Positions 8,201 to 16,708 of a stretch of 64,000 nucleotides of DNA are shown here, piece by piece (position 1 is the stretch's first letter; each line of letters opens with the position of its first letter). Source of the DNA: Maricaulis sp. (GTDB lineage Bacteria > Pseudomonadota > Alphaproteobacteria > Caulobacterales > Maricaulaceae); assembly GCA_002692855.1 (NCBI GenBank), contig NZMJ01000117.1:62001-126000 (forward strand). The letters run 5' to 3'. The notes beneath the pieces were generated by a model, which had not been told where the DNA came from, did no database searches, and saw nothing but the letters and a program-made list of their open reading frames with translations. The translations under genes were made by a program, and so were the position numbers.

Positions 8201-9178
8201 CTACAAACTCCCGAAGCGTTGGCTGACACGGCGGATCTGGCGCGGGCTGGCCTCGACCGTTTCGCGCAGTGAAAACCGGCCCTCGGCCAGTTCGACATCG
8301 ACCCGCACATCGAACCAGCTTGACGTGACACCGGCCCGCGGCAGGGCTGCGCCTCCGGCATTCAACGCGGCGATCCCGGCGTCATTCCAGAAGGCGGAAA
8401 TGTCGCCATATCCGCCCGATGGCCGACGCATAAGCACGCCTTCAGCCTGACGCAGCGACAAACGGCCTTCAAACAGGCCGACCAGTTGCGGCGCATCTTC
8501 CGGGCGCAGCGTGTTGACGTTGAGCGGCAGCAGCACCGGATCGGGCAGCACGCAGACATGCGGGGCGACCTGCGCGAAAATCTCGGGTGTCATGGTCGCC
8601 AGCGCCCACATCTCCTCGACCTCGGCCATCGGCGCATTGGCGGCCCGGTAAGGCGGTGTGGCCGACAGATAGGCCGAGTCCTCAGCCCCGCCGATGCGCG
8701 GTGAAGAGTCTCGGTCGATCCAGTCCGCGGTCTCGCCCGCGATCCGCTCGCTGGTCCCGGTCGGAAGGCCGAGCGCCCCGAGCAGAGCGCGGAAACGCTC
8801 GCCGGCATGGCGCGCCGCGTCAGCGTCTGCGCCCGGACCCGGGACCAACGCATTGAGGTTGAAGCAATTATTGGCGTCCCAGACACGCGTATTCAGAACT
8901 CCGCCCTCGACCGGAAACGAGATCGGCCCGGTCAGCCACGGCGCATCCGGACGGAAAGCCAGGCTGTCGTCTGACAGATGCCGGGTGATCAACGCCTCGG
9001 CATAATCACGCGCGCCTTGCGCATACCAATAAGCCGTGTCGCGCGCGTCGAGATTGGCGCCGCGCCGGATCGACACGCGCAGATCGCCAGTCAGCTCCAC
9101 GGCCACCGCCGACATCGCCGCGACCACCGCCAAAGCGCTGATCAGGGCTGTACCGCGTTTGGACGCCGGCGCCTTCAT
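8201..9178 (-). CDS. gspK: Type II secretion minor pseudopilin GspK
   Basis: The 325-aa protein begins MKAPASKRGTALISALAVV; this start at 9178 overlaps the gspJ stop in the usual 4-base ATGA fashion and is preferred over 9307. It has a short prepilin leader with the RGTALI type cleavage region and a hydrophobic helix, then the large alpha-domain typical of GspK, including NNCFNLNALVPG. A helix-hairpin-helix-like part (PEDAPQLVGLFEGRLSLRQA) follows. GspK caps the pseudopilus tip together with GspI and GspJ. Confidence 0.92.
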   Translation of the reverse strand: MKAPASKRGTALISALAVVAAMSAVAVELTGDLRVSIRRGANLDARDTAYWYAQGARDYAEALITRHLSDDSLAFRPDAPWLTGPISFPVEGGVLNTRVWDANNCFNLNALVPGPGADADAARHAGERFRALLGALGLPTGTSERIAGETADWIDRDSSPRIGGAEDSAYLSATPPYRAANAPMAEVEEMWALATMTPEIFAQVAPHVCVLPDPVLLPLNVNTLRPEDAPQLVGLFEGRLSLRQAEGVLMRRPSGGYGDISAFWNDAGIAALNAGGAALPRAGVTSSWFDVRVDVELAEGRFSLRETVEASPRQIRRVSQRFGSL

Positions 9179-9813
9179 GCGCGCGCCTCCGGCAGGCGGA
9201 CGACATGTTCGACCGGTCCCAGGTCCGGCAGCGTATAGCGCAGCCGGATCGCAGTCGGCAGCTGCGACATGGACTGACCGGGCAACACCTGCGCACGTGG
9301 CATCCACTGCGCACCGAACAGGAAATCCACTGAAATATCATCCGCCTGACCCAGCAGCGTGCGGCGGATGACCGGGGTCTGCGCCGCGGCATCCGGATAG
9401 AGCGTGACCTGCCGGTCGAGCCGGGTGCCGCTCAGCACATACTCGACTCGCTGCAGCGAGGACCGGGGCCGGGCCTGACCGGGATTGGCCCAGCCGCGCC
9501 GCGTCAGCGACAGGATGACGGTGCCTTCCGCCTCGCCCTGTTCGCCCGCAACGCCGTCGATTGAACCGGCAAACAGCGTGGCGCGGGTGCGGCCATCGGG
9601 TCCGCGCGACGGACGCAGCACAACCTGTCCGGCATCATCGCGCAGCAGGGTACGCAGCGTATCGACCTCGCCCAGCGCTGCGATTCGTCCGGAATTGACA
9701 TCGCGCGCCGTCAGTGAAGATGTGAGGAGCCCAACTGACACAGCCGCCATGACCGCGAACACAAAGGTCGCGACCAGAACTTCGACGAGGGAGAATCCGG
9801 CCCTGCCCGTCAT
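9175..9813 (-). CDS. gspJ: Type II secretion minor pseudopilin GspJ
   Basis: The 212-aa protein starts MTGRAGFSLVEVLVATFVF, a class III prepilin leader cut after Gly by the prepilin peptidase, with the conserved Glu at +5 and a hydrophobic helix. A beta-rich globular domain follows (VEYVLSGTRLDRQVTLYPD), matching GspJ. It overlaps gspI and gspK by 4 bases each. Confidence 0.92.
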   Translation of the reverse strand: MTGRAGFSLVEVLVATFVFAVMAAVSVGLLTSSLTARDVNSGRIAALGEVDTLRTLLRDDAGQVVLRPSRGPDGRTRATLFAGSIDGVAGEQGEAEGTVILSLTRRGWANPGQARPRSSLQRVEYVLSGTRLDRQVTLYPDAAAQTPVIRRTLLGQADDISVDFLFGAQWMPRAQVLPGQSMSQLPTAIRLRYTLPDLGPVEHVVRLPEARA

Positions 9814-10172
9814 TGCCGCCTCGTGAACGTGACAAGCCGGGCCGCTTCGCGGCCATCCGCCTCGTCATTGACGGTGACCACGACACGCGCCAGCGCCTCG
9901 TCCGTGGTCGGCTCGATGGAGAGCGACCAGTCATAGGTCCGGTGCGCGATTTCATAATGCCCGTCTTCTTCGGTCAGTGCGCCGGACCGGGCGAGGCGTT
10001 CGTTGAGAATGTTGTCGGCGGCGATGCGCGCGAGACTGCGCGATTCCAGGATGGCGGTGGTCCGGGTCGATTGCTGAACCGCATTGAGGAGCGCCATTCC
10101 GGCAATCGACAGGACGGCGAGCGCGACCATCAGCTCGATCAGGGAGAATCCGGATTTCGAGCCGGCCGTCAT
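9810..10172 (-). CDS. gspI: Type II secretion minor pseudopilin GspI
   Basis: The 120-aa protein has the leader SGFSLIELMVALAVLSIAGMALLNA and the adjacent QQ.TRT..LE.R.LA..IA.N pattern characteristic of GspI. It ends with a short beta domain containing YDWSLSIEPT. It works with GspJ and GspK at the pseudopilus tip. It has 4-base overlaps with both neighbours. Confidence 0.92.
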   Translation of the reverse strand: MTAGSKSGFSLIELMVALAVLSIAGMALLNAVQQSTRTTAILESRSLARIAADNILNERLARSGALTEEDGHYEIAHRTYDWSLSIEPTTDEALARVVVTVNDEADGREAARLVTFTRRQ

Positions 10173-10636
10173 GCGCCCTCTCCGGCCAGGCGGACCTGTC
10201 CGCTTTCGAAGGTGACGCGGACCCGGTGGACGCCGTCTTCCAGCACGAATTCGGCCGCCTCATTCACCCCGGTCGGATCAAACCAAAACGCGGGACCCTC
10301 GCCGCTCTCCTGTTCCGAACGCAGGAAAACGCCATCACCGAACTGAACCGGGCGTAATCCGGACGTGTGGTCGGCCTGCCACTCCGCGCCGTCAAACCGG
10401 GTGAAGGCATAGCCATCATGGTCCAGTGTCAGTCCGATGAAGTCGCCACTGGTGATCGCCGCGCGCTCGGCCCGCATCAGGTCCAGCGCCAGCCGGTCAG
10501 CGGCGCGCTGTGCCGCAGGCGTTCCGGCAGGCAGCGTCAGCGCCGCTGCTCCGGCGAGCATCGCGATGACGGCCAACACGACCATCACTTCGACGAGCGA
10601 ATAGCCCGCCCGGACGCTGGCGCGGTTCAGCGTCAT
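10169..10636 (-). CDS. gspH: Type II secretion minor pseudopilin GspH
   Basis: The 155-aa protein carries the prepilin leader AGYSLVEVMVVLAVIAMLAG and then LALDLMRAERAAITSGDFIGL, the GspH pattern of a helix followed by a beta-domain. Its operon place between gspG and gspI is canonical. It overlaps gspG and gspI by 4 bases. Confidence 0.92.
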   Translation of the reverse strand: MTLNRASVRAGYSLVEVMVVLAVIAMLAGAAALTLPAGTPAAQRAADRLALDLMRAERAAITSGDFIGLTLDHDGYAFTRFDGAEWQADHTSGLRPVQFGDGVFLRSEQESGEGPAFWFDPTGVNEAAEFVLEDGVHRVRVTFESGQVRLAGEGA

Positions 10637-11085
10637 TGCATCCAGTTTCCAATGTCGGCGTCTTGCCCCTCTCCGCCCGGCCGTCCGTCGGCCCCCAGCG
10701 AGTAAATGTCGTACTGACCATGCTCACCGGGTTGCAGATAGAGGTAGGAATTGCCCCACGGATCGTTCGGCAGGCGGCGGATATATCCGCCCTCGCGGTA
10801 GCGTGCGGCAAGGCGCGGATCCGAAGGAGCCTCGACCAGCGCTTCCAACCCCTGATCCGTAGACGGATATACGAGCATCTCGACCCGGTAGAGCTCGATC
10901 GCCTGATCCAGCGTCGCGATATCGGCGCGCGCCTTTTCCACCATCGCCCTGTCCTGCGACGGCAGGACGTTGATGACGACGATGGTCGCCAGAAGACCGA
11001 TGATCACCAGAACCACCATCAGTTCGAGCAGCGAGAACCCCGCCTTGCGGCGTTCGGCTTCGGTGAGGTCGGGACGTGTTGTCAT
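10633..11085 (-). CDS. gspG: Type II secretion major pseudopilin GspG
   Basis: The 150-aa protein has leader KAGFSLLELMVVLVIIGLLA and the GspG hallmarks: QDRAMVEKARADIATLDQA, PSTDQGLEALVEAP, LPNDPWGNSYLYLQPGEHG and the Ca-binding YSLGADGRPGGEGQDADI. The ATG at 11085 is preferred because GGAG lies 6 bases upstream; an ATG at 11097 overlapping the gspF stop is the alternative. It is the main subunit of the pseudopilus. Confidence 0.95.
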   Translation of the reverse strand: MTTRPDLTEAERRKAGFSLLELMVVLVIIGLLATIVVINVLPSQDRAMVEKARADIATLDQAIELYRVEMLVYPSTDQGLEALVEAPSDPRLAARYREGGYIRRLPNDPWGNSYLYLQPGEHGQYDIYSLGADGRPGGEGQDADIGNWMQ

Positions 11086-11096
11086 GGGCGGCTCCA

Positions 11097-12314
11097 TTAT
11101 CCGAGCGCTAGCGTGTTGAGTTTCAGGATGGGCAGCAGGATCGACAGGACGATGCCCGTCACGATAACGCCCATGATGATGATGATCAGGGGCTCCAGCA
11201 GGTTCAGGAAAAGGGACATCGCGCCGTCCATCTCCTGTTCGATCTGGGCAGCGCCCCGCCCGAACATGTCGCCCAGTGAACCGGAGCGTTCCCCCGCCGC
11301 GACCATGTAGATCAACAGGGGTGGAATCCCGCCGGCCCCACGTAGGGCATCGGACAGCGATCGTCCGGTTTCGACTGCGTGGCTTATCCCGGTGATCTTT
11401 TCGGCGAACACCGAATTGCCGGCCGTTCGCTTCGCGGCTTTCAGCCCGTCAGGGAGCAAGGCCCCGGATTTGAGCAGGATTTCCATGGTCCGGGCAAAGC
11501 GCGCCGCCTCGGCCTTGCGGATCGTCGAGCCCACCAGCGGCAGGGCCATGAACAGCCGGTCCCGGGCATTGCGGACGGCGGGACGCTTCAGCGCCAGCCA
11601 CAATCCGGCAATGACGGCGGCAATCCCGGCCAGCAGGATTGGCCAGCTTGCCTGCAGGAAGCCTGACACACCGATCAGGAACCGCGTCAGGACAGGCAGG
11701 GTCACGCCCGTGCCGTCAAACTGCTCGGCCAGTCGCGGCACGATGAAGATCAGGAGAGCGCCCACGACCGCCAGCGCAGTCACGCTCAGTGCAACCGGAT
11801 AGATCAGCGCCGCCTGCAGCTTGCGCCGCACGCCATCGGCTTGCTCAAGATAATCGGCGAGCCGGTCGAGCACCGCGCCCAGCCCGCCCGACATTTCTCC
11901 CGCTGCCACCATCGCCCGGTAGACCGAGGGAAAGCTGCCGCCATGCGCGGCCATCGCGTCGGACAGGCGCTCGCCCTCCATGACGCGCGAACGCAGATCG
12001 GTCAGCACCCGGCGCATCGCCTGGCTATCGACCTGCCCGGCGACGAGGCCAACGGCCTCCTCGACCGGCATCCCGGCATCGATCAGGCTGGCCAGCTGGC
12101 GGGTGACCAGCATCAGTTCGCGTTTCGACAGCGCCTTGCTGGCCGTCCGGCCACCAGCCTTGCGCAATGCATCGCTGGCAGCGCGCGCCACCTTCAGCGG
12201 TGAGAGCTGCCGCCGGCGTAATTCGCGGCGCGCCGCAATTTCGCTGTCCGCGGTCAGAAAGCCTCTATTGCGCTTTCCCGCAGCGTCGAGGGCTTCATAC
12301 TCAAACGCCGGCAT
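11097..12314 (-). CDS. gspF: Type II secretion inner-membrane platform protein GspF
   Basis: The 405-aa protein starts MPAFEYEALDAAGKRNRG, the standard GspF start; longer in-frame starts at 12320 and 12356 run further into gspE. It has two T2SSF domains (around residues 65-190 and 270-390), each with a cytoplasmic helical bundle, and three membrane segments (VALSVTALAVVGALLIFIVP, WPILLAGIAAVIAGLWLAL, and the C-terminal IIIIMGVIVTGIVLSILLPI). The start overlaps the gspE end by 14 bases. Confidence 0.95.
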   Translation of the reverse strand: MPAFEYEALDAAGKRNRGFLTADSEIAARRELRRRQLSPLKVARAASDALRKAGGRTASKALSKRELMLVTRQLASLIDAGMPVEEAVGLVAGQVDSQAMRRVLTDLRSRVMEGERLSDAMAAHGGSFPSVYRAMVAAGEMSGGLGAVLDRLADYLEQADGVRRKLQAALIYPVALSVTALAVVGALLIFIVPRLAEQFDGTGVTLPVLTRFLIGVSGFLQASWPILLAGIAAVIAGLWLALKRPAVRNARDRLFMALPLVGSTIRKAEAARFARTMEILLKSGALLPDGLKAAKRTAGNSVFAEKITGISHAVETGRSLSDALRGAGGIPPLLIYMVAAGERSGSLGDMFGRGAAQIEQEMDGAMSLFLNLLEPLIIIIMGVIVTGIVLSILLPILKLNTLALG

Positions 12315-13812
12315 GACCATCCCCGTCTTCGCGGCAGACGCGAAGCACTTCTTCAAGACTGGTCACGCCTGCACGGACCTGGGCGAGGCCATGCTGGAAC
12401 AGGGTCTGGCGGCCTTTGAAGGCATGCGCCGCCATGTCCTTTTCGCGCGCATTGTCATGGATCATGCCGCGCAGCGTCTCGTCGGCCGTGACCACCTCAT
12501 AGAGGCCAACCCGGCCGGTATATCCGAGGCTCTTGCACTGGCCGCAGCCGCGCGGGTGATGGAGCGTGACCGCCTCATCACCGGACAGGCCCATCGCCTC
12601 GAGCTCGGCCGGAGTCGCGGGCCGCGCCTCGCGGCAATGCGGGCACAGACGCCGCACCAGGCGCTGCGCCACGATGGCGGAAATCGTCGACCCCAGAAGG
12701 AAGGTTTCGACGCCCATATCCTTCAGGCGGGTGATCGCCGCCACCGCCGAATTGGTGTGGACCGTCGACAGCACCAAATGGCCGGTCAGGCTCGCCTGCA
12801 CCGCAATCTGGGCGGTTTCCACATCGCGGATTTCACCAACCATGACGATGTCGGGGTCCTGGCGAAGAATGGCGCGCAGGCCTGCCGCGAACGTCATCCC
12901 GACCTTGGTATTGACCTGGGTCTGGCCGATGCCGGGGATAGCGTATTCCACCGGGTCCTCGACCGTCAGGATATTGCGCTCCGGCCCGTTGAGCAGGTTC
13001 AACCCGGCATAAAGCGTCGTGGTCTTGCCCGCCCCGGTCGGCCCGGTGACCAGCACGATCCCATTGGGCTGGGCCAGCGCCTTTCGAAGATCGCCGAGCG
13101 CCTGCGGGGCCATGCCGAGGTCCTCCAGGCTCAGGCGCGCGGAGTCGTTGTCCAGGAGGCGCAGCACCACCCGCTCGCCAAAGCGCGACGGCAGGGTCGC
13201 CACGCGCACATCGACCGCCCGCCCGCCGAGAGACAGCGACAAACGGCCATCCTGCGGCACCCGCTTCTCGGCGATGTCGAGGCGCGACATCACCTTGATC
13301 CGAGACACCAGCGCCGGGGCGACGCGCGGCGACAGCGAGGCGGTTTCCGCCAGCACTCCGTCAATCCGGTAGCGAACAGCGACGCGGTCTTCATAGGGCT
13401 CGACATGGATGTCGGAGGCATTCGTGCGGATCGCTTCGGCGATCAGTCCATTGATCAGCCGGATGATCGGCGCGTCGGATGCCCCGTCGAGCAGGTCTTC
13501 GGTCTTGGGTATCTCGTCGATGATCCGCGACAGGTCTTCGGCGCTGTCGGCATCGCTGCCGAGACCGTCACCCTCGAGACCCTCATAGGCGTAGATATCG
13601 GTCAGCGCCTTGTCGAAGCTGGCCGCATCCATCTCGCGCACCGGATAGGGATAACCCGCTGCCCGCCGCGCCTCGAACAGCGCCAGCGGATTCGCGCCGC
13701 GCCGGATCACGAACACGGGCGGATCGCCGGGAATCAACGCGACCCCCTTGTCGCGGGCGAATCCGTAAGTGATCCGCCCCGGCACGGGAGAGGTGACGGA
13801 CTGCATGTTCAT
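12301..13812 (-). CDS. gspE: Type II secretion ATPase GspE
   Basis: This is a 503-aa hexameric secretion ATPase. It has Walker A GPTGAGKTT at residues 257-265, Asp-box ILTVEDPVEY, Walker B DIVMVGEIRD at 321-330, His-box STVHTNSA and the zinc-type cysteine pair set CPHC (390-393) with CGQC about 37 residues later. It powers pseudopilus assembly from the cytoplasm and is anchored through GspL. It overlaps gspD by 4 bases. Compared with the second GspE in the window (542 aa) it has a shorter N-terminal domain. Confidence 0.96.
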   Translation of the reverse strand: MNMQSVTSPVPGRITYGFARDKGVALIPGDPPVFVIRRGANPLALFEARRAAGYPYPVREMDAASFDKALTDIYAYEGLEGDGLGSDADSAEDLSRIIDEIPKTEDLLDGASDAPIIRLINGLIAEAIRTNASDIHVEPYEDRVAVRYRIDGVLAETASLSPRVAPALVSRIKVMSRLDIAEKRVPQDGRLSLSLGGRAVDVRVATLPSRFGERVVLRLLDNDSARLSLEDLGMAPQALGDLRKALAQPNGIVLVTGPTGAGKTTTLYAGLNLLNGPERNILTVEDPVEYAIPGIGQTQVNTKVGMTFAAGLRAILRQDPDIVMVGEIRDVETAQIAVQASLTGHLVLSTVHTNSAVAAITRLKDMGVETFLLGSTISAIVAQRLVRRLCPHCREARPATPAELEAMGLSGDEAVTLHHPRGCGQCKSLGYTGRVGLYEVVTADETLRGMIHDNAREKDMAAHAFKGRQTLFQHGLAQVRAGVTSLEEVLRVCREDGDGHAGV

Positions 13813-15758
13813 TGACCTGCCGCCGGCTCCATGGCGCGCGGCGGCAAGGCGAGCATGTCGGCGATGGCTTCCAGTTCGGCGATGTCCGGCGGCGTGGCTC
13901 CGGCGCCGGTCCGGACACGGCCATAGCTGCGCCCGGTCGTGGTGCGCATGTCGGCTGCGCTGCGGATAATCGTCGGACGGATAAAAACCATCAGATTGGT
14001 GCGGTTGGCCGAACGGCCCTCGGAACGGAACAGCCGCCCGATGCCGGGAATGCTGCCAAGACCCGGAACCGCACTGACGCTCTCCTGCTCGTCGCGCTGA
14101 ATGAGACCGCCGAGCACAATGATCTCGCCATTGTCGGCGAGAACGGTCGTCTGGATTTCACGCTGATTGGTGATCAGCTCGTCAGAGCGGGACGACACCG
14201 TGCCGAACACGCTCGACACTTCCTGGCGGATGAAGAGCTGGATTGTGTCGCCGTCATTGATCAGCGGACGCACTTCCAGCTGAACCCCCACATCCTGGCG
14301 CTCGATGGTGCGGAAAGGGTTGGTGTTGGCCGAGCCGAGCACTTCGCCGGTGGTAATCGGTATCTGCTGCCCGACAAGGATCGAGGCTTCCTGATTGTCG
14401 AGCGTGAGGATCGACGGTGTCGACAGGATGTTGGAATTCACGTCCTCGCGCAGCGCATTGAGGATCATGCCGAAAATATTGCCATTGCCGTCTTCGCCCG
14501 CGAAGCCGGCGGTGATCCCTCCGGCATTCAGCAATGACGCCAGCGCCAGGTCGCGCAGCGACGGGTTCGCCGCTGTCCCGTCATCATTCTCGCCAACGGT
14601 CAGCGCACCGCCGATGGCCAGCAGGTCGGGGCTGGAATTGCGGTAGCGCGTCATCAGGAAGGGCGCGTCGCCGTCCGTGTCGCCGGTGAGCAGGAACTGG
14701 ACACCCAGGTCGCGCGCGGACGTGTCAGAAATCTCCACGATGATCGCTTCGACCAGCACCTGCGGACGGCGGACATCAAGCTGGCGGATCACCGCTTCAA
14801 GCTGGCGCTGCGCATCGGGCGGTGCGTTGATGATCAACGAATTGGTCTGCGAGTGGAACGCCACCGACACCGTTGCGGCGGGCGCGCCTTCGCCGCCCGA
14901 GAGCTGGGCGGAAATCCCCTCCAGAATCGGCAACAGCGACGCGCCATCGGCATGACTGAGGGTCACCACCCGGTAATCCTGCGTCGAGACACTGACCGCA
15001 TCGACCTGCTGCGCCAGTTCGCGCATGCGGGTCACGGCATCGCGATCGCCGCGAATGAGGATGGAATTCGAGGACGGCACAGGCACCACTGTCACGCCGA
15101 ACAGACCGTCCTCGTCCGCGCCGGTGCGCGTGCCCATGCCGTCGATAATCTGCGCCATGTCCGTGGCGGAAACATTCTGCAAGGTGACGATCTCGTAGAT
15201 CGACGTGTCGCGGTCGAGTCCGGCAATCACGCCGCGCGCGCGTTCAACGTTGGCGGCATAGTCGACCAGCACGATGATGTTCGATCCGTCCACAGAATTG
15301 ACGATCCCCTGCGGGCTGGTGATCGCGCGAATCGCTGTCGCTGCACCGCGCGCACTGGCGTGTTGCAGGCGGATCACAGCCGTCACGAACTGATCGCCAT
15401 CAGTGGTGCCGCCGACGGCACCCCCGGCGCGGGCGGCCTCCTGGTCGGGCAGGATCTGATAGGTGCCGGGGCGGGTGCGAACCGCCGTGAACCCGTTCAC
15501 CCGCAAGGTCGACAGGAAGACCGTAAACAGCTCGTCGCGGCTGAGGGGTGTCTGGCTGGTAATCGTCACCATGCCGGTCACCGCGGGGTCGACAATGAAG
15601 GTATAGCCGGTCACCAGTGACACGTCGTCGATCACCGCGCGGATGTCGGCATCACGGTAGTTGAGCGTCTGACCGTCCTGGGCTTTCGCAGCGGGAGCGA
15701 GCAGACACAGGCTGACCGCAACAACGGTGAACCAGCGCACAAGATTGGAAAGGGTCAT
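13809..15758 (-). CDS. gspD: Type II secretion outer-membrane secretin GspD
   Basis: This 649-aa secretin has a Sec signal (residues 1-26, cleavage after A-K-A) without a lipobox. An N0 domain (LNYRDADIRAVIDDVSLVTG) is followed by N1-N3 repeats (VIRLQHASARGAATAIRAI; EIVTLQNVSATDMAQII; YRVVTLSHADGASLLPIL) and the secretin core with VEAIIVEISD, ILTLDNQEASILVGQQIP and VPGLGSIPGIGRLF. It forms the outer-membrane channel. Because it is not lipidated, it may need a separate targeting lipoprotein. Confidence 0.96.
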   Translation of the reverse strand: MTLSNLVRWFTVVAVSLCLLAPAAKAQDGQTLNYRDADIRAVIDDVSLVTGYTFIVDPAVTGMVTITSQTPLSRDELFTVFLSTLRVNGFTAVRTRPGTYQILPDQEAARAGGAVGGTTDGDQFVTAVIRLQHASARGAATAIRAITSPQGIVNSVDGSNIIVLVDYAANVERARGVIAGLDRDTSIYEIVTLQNVSATDMAQIIDGMGTRTGADEDGLFGVTVVPVPSSNSILIRGDRDAVTRMRELAQQVDAVSVSTQDYRVVTLSHADGASLLPILEGISAQLSGGEGAPAATVSVAFHSQTNSLIINAPPDAQRQLEAVIRQLDVRRPQVLVEAIIVEISDTSARDLGVQFLLTGDTDGDAPFLMTRYRNSSPDLLAIGGALTVGENDDGTAANPSLRDLALASLLNAGGITAGFAGEDGNGNIFGMILNALREDVNSNILSTPSILTLDNQEASILVGQQIPITTGEVLGSANTNPFRTIERQDVGVQLEVRPLINDGDTIQLFIRQEVSSVFGTVSSRSDELITNQREIQTTVLADNGEIIVLGGLIQRDEQESVSAVPGLGSIPGIGRLFRSEGRSANRTNLMVFIRPTIIRSAADMRTTTGRSYGRVRTGAGATPPDIAELEAIADMLALPPRAMEPAAGQ

Positions 15759-16576
15759 CTCGGATCCACGTTGATTGTCTGGGATTGCCCGCCGCGCTCG
15801 ACCTCGAGCTGGAGGCGGTCGGCTGCGCCAACCTCTCGCATCACCCGGCCGATATCCGTGCCGGAGCCAATGCGAAGGCCATTGATGGAGGTAATCAGAT
15901 CACCGGCCTGGAGCCCGGTCCGCGACAACAAGTCCGCCCGGCTCGCCTCAGTCAGGCGATAACCGGCAAGTACCCCGTCGCGAAACTCCGGCACGACCTG
16001 TATTCCCGTCCAGAATTCGGCCGCCACACCGTCAGTGGCCGTGACACCCGCGGGAATGGATGAATTGCGCCGTGCTTCTTCGCGCAGATAGAGCGACTCG
16101 GCGATACCGAGACGGCGGATCGTGACGCGGTCGGGATAAACCGCTTCCAGCATCACGCCGTCGATGACCTCGGACCCGACAGCGTGGCTGCGCTGGGGTG
16201 ATCCCGAGGCCTGTATCACCGCTGAGCCGCTCTGCGGGTCGGGTCCGCGCCGGACGCCGAACAGGGTCAGATCGAGCGCTGTCTCGGGCGCGATGATTTC
16301 GCTGTCGCTTGTGCGCTCCATATCGGTTACGGCGAACAACCGCCCCCCTTGGAGCGCGGAGAGGTCAGCAACACGATGGGCCTCGCCCGATACGGTCTGT
16401 GGCAGGGCAATGTCCATGTCCGAAGCACTGGCTCCGTACGCCACCAGCCAGATCAGGCGCGCGGTCAAAACCGCCAGCACACCGAGCAGGACCACTTCGA
16501 GCACAGACGCGGCAAGGCGCGCCGCTTTCGCTTGTGCCCCCCGTCCGGTCCATGTCCTGATGATATGCGAACCCAT
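15755..16576 (-). CDS. gspC: Type II secretion protein GspC with PDZ domain
   Basis: The 273-aa protein starts at 16576 (MGSHIIRTWTGRGAQA); the open frame upstream to 16705 is intergenic. It has one membrane segment (LEVVLLGVLAVLTARLIWLV), a periplasmic homology region (LTLFGVRRGPDPQSGSAVIQ), then a C-terminal PDZ domain (SRTGLQAGDLITSINGLRIG). GspC links the inner-membrane platform to the secretin and takes part in substrate recognition. It is the first gene of the operon and overlaps gspD by 4 bases. Confidence 0.93.
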   Translation of the reverse strand: MGSHIIRTWTGRGAQAKAARLAASVLEVVLLGVLAVLTARLIWLVAYGASASDMDIALPQTVSGEAHRVADLSALQGGRLFAVTDMERTSDSEIIAPETALDLTLFGVRRGPDPQSGSAVIQASGSPQRSHAVGSEVIDGVMLEAVYPDRVTIRRLGIAESLYLREEARRNSSIPAGVTATDGVAAEFWTGIQVVPEFRDGVLAGYRLTEASRADLLSRTGLQAGDLITSINGLRIGSGTDIGRVMREVGAADRLQLEVERGGQSQTINVDPR

Positions 16577-16612
16577 GCCCGTTCCGGCCCCTCTTGGATG
16601 GCGCGGAAAATA

Positions 16613-16650
16613 TGACGCCCGGGCGTCACTCTGATGACGCCCGGGCTTCA
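16613..16650 (-). terminator. Strong hairpin between TonB receptor gene and gspC
   Basis: Two 16-base near-palindromes, TGACGCCCGGGCGTCA and TGACGCCCGGGCTTCA, lie 22 bases apart. Read on the minus strand they fold into a 16-bp stem (one mismatch) with a 6-base loop, followed by TATTTTCC. This fits a factor-independent terminator for the receptor gene. Two helically phased copies of a palindrome could also be an operator for the gsp operon. Confidence 0.6.
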
Positions 16651-16708
16651 GTTTCTTGACGTCTCTTCTGCGGTTTTGTGACAGGGCCGGAGCCCTGCCT
16701 TGCACCGA

